A stretch of DNA of 64,000 nt from Neolentinus lepideus HHB14362 ss-1. Taxonomy: Eukaryota; Basidiomycota; Agaricomycetes; Gloeophyllales; Gloeophyllaceae. A program made the translations under genes and the position numbers. The notes beneath the pieces were generated by a model that ran no database searches, was not told where the DNA came from, and saw nothing but the letters and a program-made list of their open reading frames with translations. Below are positions 23,000-34,599 of the stretch, piece after piece. The DNA is taken from assembly GCA_001632425.1 (NCBI GenBank), contig KV425552.1:873084-937083 (forward strand). The letters run 5' to 3'. How positions within the stretch are numbered: position 1 is the stretch's first letter; every line of letters begins with the position of its first letter.

Positions 23000-24668
23000 T
23001 CAGAACGGCTTATCGAATACCGGCGCAAACTTCACCTCCTCAGGGTTGTACGGGAACTGATTCCACCAATCAGCCATCTCACCCCAAAACAAACCGTTTT
23101 CGGCAGAAGGAACATACCTTCTTTGTCCAGTGCTCGGCAATCTGGCTGCGGGTTGTGACCCAGACGCCCTCCTTCTTGCTGATGTACTCTACGAATTTTT
23201 TCAGCGCAGGGAACCGCCCGGGTTTGCCCACACTACACCCCAGGGGTAAAGTCAGTTTAACAAAGGATGAAGATGGAGGGGAAGGAGACGGACATGCGGC
23301 AGTGGAGACCGATTGACATCATCTTGCCGCCCTCCTCTAACAGAAAGCATCAGGATCAAGGTTGTTAGACGCTAACGTGTCAAATAAGGTTGGTGCCAAC
23401 CATAAAGCGTATCGAACGCGTTGACGAGGTGCTGCAGGAACCCGTCGGTGCTGGTCCACCCAGGCGGTGTGTGGAACTTGAAGTCGTTGTTGTCGTACGC
23501 TGTCAGCATCTTTCTCAATAATTTATGCGACAGGTAGGTGCGAGATGTAGGACGCACAGTATGGAATCATCAGGAGGCCCTCAGACTTGGCGCCACCCGG
23601 ATAAGGGATCCAGTATGGAAGGTCGTCCGCATCTGTCAAAGTGAGTCATCAGTCTTGTGATTAGATTTGACTTTGGCCCAAGATATGACCAGGTGCGAAG
23701 ATGAAGGACTGACATGAATCGGACTGCCACTTCAATGGAATACCCATTTCCTTGTGGACTTGCGCGATCAATGAACGTGACTTGGTCCTAATTTAGCGGA
23801 CGTGAAGGTGTGTGTGAATATTCGGTTGCGCAGGCGTAGGAGGACAGTGAGTGGGAAATAGTGGGGCGGTGAAGTGGGACTTACGACGGCCGTCCGAGGT
23901 ACCACCCTGCAGGGGGTTTGCCGGAGGGCGCGCACTTCTGGATAGCCTCGATCCCCCGACGCACGAGCTGCTTCTCTGCTTCTTCGTTGCCTTCGTAGTC
24001 GGTGTGTTCGATCCAGCTGCGCGAAGATAAAATAAGAGTCAATGGTTAAAGGATGTCGAGGAGGGAAAGAAGGAGGCACCGATAGCCGTGCATCGCGAGC
24101 TCGTGCCCGTGCTTCTCGAACTCGGGCGCTGCGATCGGGTTCACTTCGAGCGCCCGCCCGACGGCGTAGATGGTGATCTTCATATCGTGTTTGTCGAAGA
24201 GATTCCTTGTGTTAATTTTCTATGGTTAGCAATTGAACAGGTGAGTGGCGGTGACCCAATTGGCGCACATTATCCGCCATACACCGGCGCGGCTGCCGTA
24301 TTCAAACTGGGACTCCATGGTCCAGTCTCTCTGGCTGATATATGTTGAGCGGTGAGAATTAGCTTGAGTACGAATGGTGCGTGGATTAAAGCTTACCCGT
24401 TGGACATCGGGACGGTGCCAAATTTCTCGCCGAGGATAGATTCAGTGCGAGAATCTCCGTTCAATGGGGTGTACTGAAACCAGGGATAAATTTTAGCAGA
24501 GACAAACACCGTGCATATTATACTCACCTCTCCACCTTCTTCATAATTGAGCACGAAGGAAACAGCGATGCGTGCGCCGTTGGGCCACTCGGCGTTGGGG
24601 GGATTGCGCCCGTAGCCTGTAAAGTCGCGAAGAGGGTTGTCGAGGGAGTTGAGTTGCTCTGTAGACAT
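23000..24668 (-). CDS. PuuE-type polysaccharide deacetylase / allantoinase-like enzyme
   Basis: Starts at 24668 with MSTEQLNSLDNPLRDFTGYG, then RNPPNAEWPNGARIAVSFVL and NYEEGGE (exon 24668-24528). Exon 24473-24397 follows, then exons with RDWTMESQFEYGSRAGVWRI, KHDMKITIYAVGRALEVNP, KHGHELAMHGYRWIEHTDYE, YDNNDFKFHTPPGWTSTDGF and GGKMMSIGLHCRMSVGKPGR, ending in VFDKPF at 23000-23002. This layout (NodB-homology fold opening with GYGRNPP and NYEEGGE) is that of bacterial PuuE allantoinases and related deacetylases rather than secreted chitin deacetylases; no signal peptide is visible. PuuE opens the allantoin ring to allantoate in purine catabolism. The same scaffold also includes other amide-ring hydrolases, so the substrate is an inference. 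It is divergent from an NCS1 permease. Confidence 0.85.
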
Positions 24669-25286
24669 GTTGTGATACTGGTAGAGAGTAGAAACGCTCG
24701 TTGGACATATTTAACAGTTGTGTCTGAGAATATCCGTGTTACAATGACGGACCGAGTACTGGCCATCTTGCCGACGGAAGAGAGGATGCCAATGGCAAAG
24801 ATAAGAAGAGGACTAGAGTTGCCACCTGCTTATCTTAGGGTGGACGAAGCGCTGGACCGCCGTGGGTTCTGTGGCCCGCAGCCGTTTGCGCCACCGAGGA
24901 TGTGGCTGAAGTGGCTGAGATCTGTGGCCAGATTCACGGCACCGCCATGTCAGGAACCGCCAACGATCGCATCAGGCACGCTCTCGGTCGATCGCCTGAC
25001 AGGCTTCCTCATTCGGAAAGGTCCCGTATGCGCACTCTTATGTAAACAACTCTCTTTCCATGTCTCTGCCTGGCCACATCCCTGCCTGACCTTCTCCTGC
25101 CACACCGCGCCCTCCATTCCGTCCCTCTACCGTCTCTTCCATCTTTCTTACTCGGCGTCCGCCCGACAAGCCCGACCCCCGTACGCCACCAACATATTTT
25201 TGTAGCCAGACTTAACCCTATTTGTGCTGCATCATTCCGCCTTATAAAAGGCTTCTTCATTGGCGAGCTGGGGTCAGAGGACCGCC
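24669..25286. promoter_or_regulatory. Divergent intergenic region, deacetylase-like gene / NCS1 permease
   Basis: 618 bp separate the two start codons and can serve both genes. TTATCTTA (around 24830) and AAGATAAGAAG (around 24800) contain GATA cores in opposite orientations, the kind of site bound by nitrogen-regulatory GATA factors in fungi. A TATAAAA-like TTATAAAAGG lies near 25241-25250, about 40 bp before the permease ATG. Functionality is inferred. Confidence 0.45.
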
Positions 25287-27948
25287 ATGAAGTCCTTACG
25301 CGATGTCCGGTCGGTCTTGCGTGCGCTGGAAACGTCGTACGTTGTCGACTTGCGTTCTTAGTCAGGGTAGACAATAATAACCTCCTGATCGCACAGTGGG
25401 TCGGAGGAGTTCCGCGGTCGCCACCAATGGAGCAACAAAGGTGTTTTACATCCATTCAGTCGTCTGTGGATCGTTTGCTGAAGCCGATGGCGCAGACCTC
25501 GACCCAACCCCGGTCAGCGAGCGAAAATGGACTAAATGGGACTACATGGCCTTGTGGTGTGTGTCATCGCGCGCAGCACACGATTGCTGTCACATGCTGA
25601 AATCGCGTTGTTGAGGTGGGGTTCGTCCTTTAACGCCAATGCATGGGCTGCCGCCAGCTCCCTTGTCGCGGTTGGCCTTAGTTTCAGCCAGGCTATGGCT
25701 GTCAATATCATCGGTGCCTCCATATCTTCCGTCGCGACCGTCGCTAACGCACGCCAAGGTGCAATTTATCATATCGGTGAATACGCACCCCCAACTTGAG
25801 CATGAGCTATTGATGCCGATGATTGACGTCTATTCTAGGTTATCCCATCACGATTAGATCACAAATGGGGGTATGGGGAGGCTATTTCTTCGTCTTTTTG
25901 CGAGCGATAGTCGCTATTGTTTGGTATGTTTACTTCCCAAGTCACATGAAACTTGAAATAACCGTGTATAGGTACGGCATCCAAGCATACTATACCGGTC
26001 TCTTGTTCAGCGTCGCATTGCGGTGCATGTACGTGTATGTCTTCATTGTCGTGTATCTCCACTCAGGTTTTCGTCCAGCTTTGGTCACAGATGGACAGAC
26101 ATCAAACCATTTCCAACTAGTGCAGACATCACATCGTACGATTTTACGGCATTTATCATAATATGTAAACTATGTTTCCCTCGGTTTATGACTCCAGTAC
26201 TCATACCAGGTTCACCAGACCTATTACAGCTACCTCTGGTACGTCCACAATGCAGTGTCTATTTTGCTCCCACTCACTTCCTTGGCTATGAATGGCAGAT
26301 GTTCGTCCACCCCTCGAACATCCGCCGCGCCTTCGAAATCAAAGCCTTCATCCTCCCGCCGACCGCGATGGGCCTGACTGTGTGGGCGTGCGTCAAGGCG
26401 GGCGGGTTCAGCAAGTTCGACCTGGCGACCAAGACGACTGTGAGCGGCGCGGCCCTAGGCTGGGCCTGGATGAGCGGTATCAATACAGTTATCAGTGCCG
26501 TAAGTGCACCTTATCCTTTCATTTTATACATCCGAGAGAAGTTAATTTCGGTGGCTTTGACTCGTGGGTGGGGTGCGCAGGTGTCACCGATGATGATAAA
26601 TCAGCCTGATTTGGCTAGGTACTCTAGAAGACCGGAGGAGGCGGGGTCTTGGCAGGTTGGTGGATTTTGCAGCAGTGGTGCATTACTAACACGATCCATG
26701 AAGGGATATGCAATGTTTATTTGCAAGAATCTCATTTCTTTTGTGGGCTTTTTTTCACTGTTCATAAAACATGCTGATCGAAAAACTTGTACATAGATGT
26801 CAATAGCAACGACCTCTGCACTAAAGGTCCTGTACGGTGGAGACCCCGCATGGAACCTGTGGGACCAGCTTGACATGATCCTGAACCACAACTGGACGCC
26901 CCTCGCACGCTTCGCCGTGTTCCTCGTTGCCATGTCCTTCGCCTTTGCCACCATCCTCACGAACATCAGCGCCAACTCCATTCCCTTTGGCGCCGATATA
27001 TCTGGCGTCGCGCCGAGGTGGCTGACGATCCGCCGCGGGCAGGTTCTGTGCTGGGTGCTCGGCCTCGCGATTGTGCCCTGGAAGTTTTTGGTGGATGCGG
27101 CCAAGTTTATTACTTTCTTGGGTAGTTATACGATATTGATGGGCGCGGTCATTGGGGTCGTGCTGTGTGATTTTTATGTAGTGAGGAAGGGGAATATTCA
27201 CGTTCCTTCTTGCTAGTGAGTGCCGCTTTTCGCAAGTGTGTTTTGTACTGACTATATCTGCACACAGTGATGGTAGCAAAGACGGGCTGTATTACTTCAC
27301 AAGGGGTGTCAACTGGCGAGGCTGCTGTATGTCTTCTATCAATCATGTCGGTCCTGTTTTGGAACTGACTGATACGTCTGATAAACAGTTGCGTGGCTAT
27401 GCGGATTCATCATGCCCTTTCCCGGACTCATTGGAAGCTATGACGTGTCTGCCGTCAACGCTGCGGCGGTCGACATGGTCTGTGTCTCCGTCAACACCGC
27501 CTTAAATAACCACTCACTTCCATTTAGTATCAACTCGGGTGGCTCCTCAGCGTGGCCATCTCCTTCAGCGTGCATCTCGTCCTGAATCTTCTGTGAGCTC
27601 CTTCCCCTCCCTTCTCCGATGCGGAGTGGAGTCATGGCCTTCTCACCATCTCGCAGATTTCCCGTGCCAGTGTACCCGAAGAAGTATCAGCACATGCCTG
27701 TGACATGGGAATACCTGGGCGACCAGACCCGGAACGGGCTCTTTGATGACGAACACTGGGCCGGGCCCGGCGAGCCGGTGCTCTCCGTCGTCGAAGCTGG
27801 AAGTGGTTCCAGCACGCATACCCACACCGAGGAGAAGGAGTGTCCGAGCGAGAAGGCATGCAGCGGGAAGGCATGCAGTGAGAAGGATTCTGTCCACCGC
27901 CTGCAGACTGATTCGGACATGCCAGTGCAGGCGCTGGATTTTAGGTAA
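25287..27948 (+). CDS. NCS1-family nucleobase/allantoin permease
   Basis: A plasma-membrane symporter of the uracil/allantoin/uridine class, read over roughly a dozen short introns. Landmarks: QWSNKDLDPTPVSERKWTKW, SSFNANAWAAASSLVAVGLS, ATVANARQGAIYHI, MGVWGGYFFVFLRAIVAIVW, YGIQAYYTGLLFSVALRC, LPLMFVHPSNIRRAFEIKA, GWAWMSGINTVISA then MMINQPDLARYSRRPEEAGS, LTNISANSIPFGADISGVAP, YFTRGVNWRG and LCGFIMPFPGLIGSYDV. About twelve hydrophobic segments can be counted. The cytoplasmic tail is Glu/Ser/His-rich with small repeats (SEKACSGKACSEKD). Substrate (uracil, allantoin, uridine or hydantoin) is not determinable. Its divergent partner is an allantoinase-like enzyme, which favours a ureide or nucleobase. 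The exon at about 26689-26790 is the least certain. Confidence 0.88.
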
Positions 27949-28307
27949 CCACTATCTCTCTACTCATACTCTTGTTTTCTGCTTTCGTCGCTTTCGTGAT
28001 GTATTTGATGACTCCTTGCACGCTCACGATGGCCATACTTAACTAACGGAGGTAGATGTGTATGTACAGTAATTCATGCTAGTAATCTCTCGTAGAGCTC
28101 CATATTCCCCCGATTTATGTACATGGTATCCTTGGATCGGATTTTTTTTGCAGTGATAGACTAGTCGCTATCCGATGCTCGTATTGTTATTCGCTTGTAG
28201 CGCTCCTAACCCGGTCCGGGTTCAAATAGTAGAATTTTAGATGACTGAGTGAGAGTTATGGTGACATTGCGGTACGACGACAAAGGTAGTCCACAAGATC
28301 CAATACG

Positions 28308-31300
28308 TCAAATATTGTCCTCTGGTCCCTCCTCGATCATCTTCTGGTAGTCATCGTAGCTCGCAAACGTAGGCAGTCTCTTCAGTTTCTTCTTCCGCCG
28401 CCCTTCGTCTTTATCCTGGTATTTCCGCTTCTTATTCGAGGCACGTGAGAGGCCTTCCCACTCTTCGCCCTCGGACTCATCGTTAGAGCCGTCATACGCG
28501 ATGAGACCATCAGGTACGTCGGCGTCGAGGTCGATGAGATCCTCCGCATCAGATGCTTCTGCCATTGAGAAAGCGTCGTCCTCGCCTTCTTGTTCCCCGT
28601 CTTCATCTTCTTCCGAGGCCTGATCATCATCATCCAGGCCAGAAGGCACTTCGTCTTCATCGTCATCCAGACCCGAAGGTACCTCGTCTTCGCTGTCTTC
28701 CATGACGTCCATGGCGGCCATGTCGTCCATATTTTTCATGGATGCCTTCATCGCCTAATGCAGGAACATCGTGTCAGTTCATCGGTTACGATTTTCGAGG
28801 GCAGGACAACGAACCTTCCAGATCTCCGCCTCGTCGGCATCACTATCGTCGAAATGGGACCGGGCATCTTCGTCTTCGTCTTCGTCCTGATCCCGACCCT
28901 CTCCTTCCTCTTCCTCATCTTCACTCGACTCCACACCCTCCTCTTCCTCCTCCTCCTCCTCCTCCTCGGCGTCATCTCCACCCTCATCCCCCTCCCCTCC
29001 CTTCCGCTTCGCCTTCTTCGTCTTCCTCTGCTGCTCCTTCTTATCTTTCTCATTGAAATACTTATGGAAGAACATCTACCACGCGCCCACGTCCCATCAG
29101 CACCCCTCATACCGATTCAACCAGACTTTGCACCTACCTGATCCACCGGCACCCTATTCACTGCCCTCTTCCACCACCCCTCATCCCTCACTGTCTCCTC
29201 CTCGCGGTGCCCCCTCAACTTCCTCACACCCGTCCCATCGGCTGCAGCGGGCTGCATCACGCTGCCTCCATTCGCCATCCCCAACCCCTCGTCGCCCTGA
29301 GTTTTCGCTTTCTTAGGGTTCTTATACACAAAGCGGTCGAGGAAGTGCGTTAGAGAGTTGAGCGAGAGGTCAGCCGATGAGGTGATCGGCTGCGAGTGTA
29401 AAAGCTGGCGTGCGTGCAGTGAGACGGTGGGGTGGTAGTGGCTGAGCATCGGGACCTGACAAACCGTCAATCCATTCTTAGCAGTATGTTTTGAGACGGA
29501 AGGATAAGATATACGCACGAGCTCCCACATGGGCGTCACCCCCGCATGCGCATACCGCGGGTCCCTCTTCTTCGGATCATACTCTTCCTCCCCGTCTTTC
29601 GCTTTCGGTGGCTCACTGACCATAGCGCGCAGGCCCGGGACCGTGTTGAACAACTGTCCAAGAACATTTCACCGACGCTCATCCCGATTATAGACAGAAT
29701 ACTCACCTCGCCTAGCAGCCACATCCCACCCACCACCACCTCGGAACTGCTACTCACGCCTCCGCTCAGCAGGATCTGCACGAGCCTCCTTACCACCGCT
29801 TTCACCCTCTCGTTCTCCCCCTTCTCCTTCCCCTTGCCAACATCTAACTTGAGGGCCTTGAGGAGGAGGTTCAAGTACATCGCGTGCTTCGCCGTGTCCG
29901 CCAGCCGCGAATCCAGGAGCGTGCCGTATAGAGTGCGGTAGAACCTATCTGTGATACTCGCTGCGAGCGCCGTGGTGTTGGCGGAGGAAGGAGCAGTGGA
30001 GGTTGAGGCGGCGGAAGATGACGGAGAAGAAGAAGAGAAAGTAGTGGTAATTTGCAGCAGGAGAGTCAGCGCTTGGAGGGAAGTAGAAAACGTCGCGGTG
30101 TGCGTGATACGGAATAAAGTGTCGATGTGGGCTGTGAAGCTGATGTCCGCGTATTAGTAGGTAGCGGAGAGGGTTATATAAGCATAAGTAGAGATAACGC
30201 ACCTAACATCCGATAGCCCAAGATGCGCGTAGGGCAGCGCCCTATTCACTCCAGTGAGGACCTGGCTCACAAGCTTCGAGTTTGCATCTTCCATCTCCGC
30301 GAAGCCCCCCATGTCGCTCTCCTTTCCTTTTCCCCCCTTTCCATTTCCCTTCCCACCTTTATATTTGTGCTTCCCCTTCTCTCCCTCCGCATCCTCCTTC
30401 TCACCCTTCTCACCGTCTTCGTCTCCCCCGCCCGCCCGCCCTACCACACCCTCAAAGATCTTAAAATACACGTCTACGAGCGTGCGCGCGACAGCCCTGT
30501 CCGCCTCCGCATGTGAGAGGACAACCTGGTTCAGCGTGACTGCGCCGTAATATAGTGCATGCACGTTCCACTCCGCTCCCTTCCCGGCCCCACCTTTCGC
30601 GTCGGAGAACCTTACGTGTGTGTTGGTAACTGGAGGCCGGAACATCAGCGCCGCGACCTCGCGCACGACGATGCCTTTCATCGCCGGGTGGGTCTGCAGG
30701 AGCTGCAGGAGGTGGTGCGACGCGCGCGAGGGCACCTGCTTCGTCGGGTCGCCCTGTCCGCACAGTCAGCACTTCGCCTTGTCCCCGAGGAAAAGCAAAG
30801 CTGCTCACAAGTTTGTTCACGATCAGCCTGAGGAGATTCTGCTCCTGTTCGGGCTTGTCCCGCAGTAGCGTGTGCACGAAGCTCAGCGCCTGCGTGCGCG
30901 GGTAGGGGAGCGGGTCGAGTGTAAGCGCTTCGAGGAGCTGGAGGAAGGAGAAGAAGAATTTTTTGAGGAAGTCTTCGAAGTGCCAGACGAGGAGGTGCGT
31001 GGGGGTCACGGAGGGGTGAAGGAGGGGCTGGTCGCGGAAGTACCTGGTTGTCCGCAGACATCATTAGTTTAACAAGGAATGAGTAGGGTGTAATTAGGCT
31101 TGGAGCGTGAGGGGTAGAAAGGGAGTGAGTGGAGAATAAGCACGCACTTGAGTTTCCTGTCAGGCGCCCCGCCCCCGACCCACCAGTCCACCAGACATCT
31201 GCACGCCTTCAACCGTTCATCCCGTCCTCCGCCCTTATTTGCCATGCCTTTAAGGGTCTCCAGAGCCTTCACGTTATGAATCGGACTCCCCTGCACCAAC

Positions 31301-32134
31301 AGCGTCAGCGCACTCAGCTTATCCGCGAGCGTACCGGACTGCATGATCTTCTGCAGGAAGGACGCATCAGAGGCAGAGGAGGACTGCGCAGGCGGGAGGG
31401 AGGCAAAGAGGGACGCGGCGCGTGTGGAGAGGGAGGCGAGCTGATCTGGGGCGGGGGAAGGGAGCGCGGTGTCGAGAGTGGGGAGGGTGGGAGCGATGGT
31501 GTACCAGTGCGGTGTGGGGAGTATGTGGGGAGGTGAACTAGGGTCTGCGGTTGAGGTGCTGGCAGCCTTCTTGGGGATGAGGTCGGGTTCGAAGACGATT
31601 TTGGTAGGTTTTGCAGGTTTGGGGGCGGGGGCTATAGCTGCCTTTTCCTTCGACTGATATGGCTTCGCAACCTTGGACTGTCGACGGTCTCTCTTGGAGT
31701 CATCTGCTTGTTGCTTGCCTTTACCCTCCTTGGTATCGCTTTTGGGAGCCTGAGCCTTCTCTTTCTTACCGCTCTTCTCCTTAGCAGGAGCTTCGGATTT
31801 CTTGCCGTCTCTCCTCGTCTCCTTCGGAGTACCCTCAGATTTCTTCTTATCCTCCTTACGAGACTCTTTCTCTCGCTTCTGTCCAGAGTCGCCTAGCTTG
31901 AGCTCCTTCAAGAACTTCGACACGTCCTTGGTAAGGTTAGGCTACAGACGCAACTCACAATATTAGTGTTGGTGCAGAGTAGAGAAGACACTGGATAGCA
32001 CGCACATCTTCACCAGCACTCCCGGAGATGTCATCCCAGCCTTTGCCGATATCCTTGAGCAACTCCAAGTCTCGTTCGTCTCCTCCAAGCGCTAGGACCT
32101 GGTCCTTCAAACTGCTCTTTGATCTTCGTCCCAT
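28308..32134 (-). CDS. MAK21: MAK21/Noc1 (CEBPZ family) ribosome biogenesis factor
   Basis: Nine exons join exactly: 32134-32006, 31941-31148, 31043-30809, 30753-30203, 30139-29707, 29653-29519, 29455-29138, 29075-28815 and 28754-28308, giving 1100 residues, typical for the family. It acts in nucleolar pre-60S assembly and export with Noc2. A Lys/Glu-rich N-terminus precedes the CBF/Mak21 helical repeats: LVQGSPIHNVKALETLKGMA, RKLKYFRDQPLLHPSV, FEDFLKKFFFSFLQLLEALT, VVREVAALMFRPP, ALYYGAVTLNQVVLSHAEAD, VPMLSHYHPTVSLHARQLL, LTHFLDRFVYKNPKK and NRVPVDQMFFHKYFNEKDKK. The tail is strongly acidic, with a repeated EDEVPSGLDDD unit, then basic KKRKYQDK...GRRKKKLKRL and a final TFASYDDYQKMIEE, as in homologues. 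No defect is seen. Confidence 0.95.
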
Positions 32135-32239
32135 ACTAGTCGGTGTCCGTCTTCAAGTAATATGACGGAGTACTATAAAATGTCGCCAGCGACTCGCAAG
32201 CTGCAAGCAGGCCAGCGAGACAAGAAGCGGGTCAAAGCG

Positions 32240-32445
32240 AATTCATGAGGATATTTTGCAGGCGCGATCGGGGCCGATCAGATCTGTATAGGAATGGGAT
32301 TGTAATGGGACTAGTGTTCTTGTAGTGGATTATGCACCGCCTTTGTATTGGCACTACAATGTCGGCAACTCCGGCTACTCAACTCTAATACTGCCATTCC
32401 AGGCTGCCAGCCGTTCACTTCAAAACTTCAATTGCAGGCTGAGGT
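32240..32445 (-). repeat. Copy of a dispersed ~240-bp repeat (also at 52330-52500 and 34600-34770)
   Basis: Reverse complement of this stretch matches 52330-52500 closely, including GATCGGGGCCGATCAGATCT, TAATGGGACTAGTGTTC and TATGCACCGCCTTTGTATT. It contains a 39-bp unit bounded by TGTAGTG and CACTACA, which recurs at about 34605 and 52385. The repeat lies about 110 bp upstream of the MAK21 start. Confidence 0.75.
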
Positions 32446-34599
32446 TCCCCTTGGCTTCTACGTGAAGTATCTGGCTAATCATCAACTTGTACGCCCACAT
32501 TTCTTCAGAATAACTCCCTGGGTTTGGAATGAGTACCTCTGACCTCTTGATCATGGCACCCACGAAAAGATGCCAATTGAGGCTTGAGAACTGCTCCGCG
32601 CGGATGGAAGAGCTCATTCCTTTTTCAGCACGAGTGAGTAGAACAATAGATTCTACTACTCCATGATTAACTGGCTAGTTGTAAGAGTAATCTCTGTCTG
32701 ATGTTACATGTTGTGAAATGTCCACAGATCTCTGTTCACACTCTCCTGTGTCAGAATATTACCAGAGATTGTTCAATGTCCCAGCCCAGACTTCGAAGTG
32801 CAGGTTTTACCACATGAAAAATCATCTGCTCAGGTCCACACACAAGAATCAAGCTGTCATCAGAAGAACCAGGCATATGTTGTGAGATCATGGCCTCGTT
32901 GATCTGCCCAACACCGTACTTCCACTGACTAGGGACAGTTCCCAATGTGTAATGCAGATGGAATCAATGTTGGCCATGCACAACATGCAAACCATCCAGC
33001 TCTTCTCGGCAGAGGATATTTGCCTCTGTCTTGTTTGCACTGATAAGCCATAATTCTGTGGTATGATCAGTGTCGTCATGGAGCACACACCGTAGCACCT
33101 GCAAGATCAGCGTAATACCTGCATCACTGACACATCAATCAACTGCTCTTCGGAGAGTAAGTAAGTCACTGGGAGGCGACAGTCTGTGGATAGTCCTAAG
33201 ACAGTCCTAGGACTGTCTGGCTTAGTCAGCAGTCCGAGGCCACAAGAAGCAATGTTTTCAATGTGTGGCGTGGGTAGTTTGGGCTCTGTTCGGACTCACC
33301 GACATGCAGAAAAGCACTTGCCACACTGATGCACCTTGAGTTGCAGCGCCGGGACCGTGCATCGGAACGGCGCCTTCGTGGCGGCACTAGTGAAAGTCAA
33401 ACATCATGTGATGGTGGCAACTCTGGCTGCACTCTTTGCCCATGCTGAGCCAACTCAACTTCCATCTCTGTCATTAATGGCTGATATTCAGCACTTTGTG
33501 CACCTTACAGAGCGGTGCAATTCAGCTCAGTCAACACTGACTTGATGTATTTGGTATCGGGCAGAGTTACCATAAGAGGGGAGGGCAGGACTCCCTTATG
33601 CCACATGTAGTAAAAATACCCGTTGTGCTGTCCGTTACAAACATCAAATAAGGGCCCCTTATGCTGATTTACAAGGATTTACATGCCACGTGAGGTCCGA
33701 TTTACAGTCACATGACAATTCACCGAAGAATTACATCTAATCGCTGCCATTGTACATAATGATCCTGGGTGCTTCTTCGCCATCAACGTGTGTTGGGCAT
33801 GGTGTGCCCTTCTCAGGATACTCAGTTCCTGACCCCCACATGCAAAAAAACACATCCAAACATGTCCAATGCATTGAGCAGCATCCTGCTCCTCCTCAAA
33901 ATCTAACATATTTTTGCTTTTCCTTGTCTATACAGTGGTGAAATTTTCTGAGATTTTGGTAACTTCAGTCCCTTAACATGTAGTACAAATATATATATTT
34001 TTAGCTCTTGGTTCTCAGGCGGGATCTTGAAAATTCGTGTTTGACTATGTGTCTTGGCCATCAGCTTGCTTGACCCCAGGGTCAGTCAGGGTTGATTTAC
34101 ACATAAATCTCATAAATTAACCCAAATATCTGTACTTAGCCCCCCTCCCCCATGGGAACTTCCCATGGCCTAAAAGGGCAATTATTGCAAAACATATGAC
34201 ATATGTTTCTCTTCAACACTGATAATGGCATCAAAAGCAAATATTGTATAGTGTGTTAGAGTGAGCATATCAGTATATGTATATCAACTTGGAGACAACA
34301 GTGAAGACATGGAATATTAGGACAGATGTGTAATACAATACCATAATATTCTGGAAGTTAATCATCCCACACATGTCACCGTTGTGTAATGTCACAAATT
34401 TCTGGAATTTTCTGTCACTCATGATAAAAATATCTTCTTTCACCATTTATATGGGGGTTGTATACTTAAATTTTGGCTATTTCTGCTGCACGAGGCCCCA
34501 AATGGTCATTTGCTGAACCAAAAATAAATCTCTGTTAAGGGCATCAGAGGGCCTCCCCCCTACATAGGGTCTCAGCATCTCCTGGTGTCTACCCCTTGG
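32446..34599. other. AT-rich, CpG-poor gene-free stretch
   Basis: About 2.15 kb with no supportable exon. It is poor in CG dinucleotides (about four between 33900 and 34600) and rich in TG/CA, like decayed methylated repeats. It holds an 18-bp perfect palindrome at 33200-33217. It probably consists of old mobile-element sequence, but I cannot name the class. Confidence 0.5.
33200..33217. repeat. 18-bp perfect palindrome
   Basis: GACAGTCCTAGGACTGTC reads identically on both strands. It is flanked by looser inverted CTAAG/CTTAG, so a longer imperfect hairpin is possible. Confidence 0.8.

Noticed and set aside
28190..28245. tRNA-like GGGTTCAAAT box
   Set aside because: It resembles a T-arm promoter box, but no acceptor stem, D-arm or anticodon arm can be folded around it.
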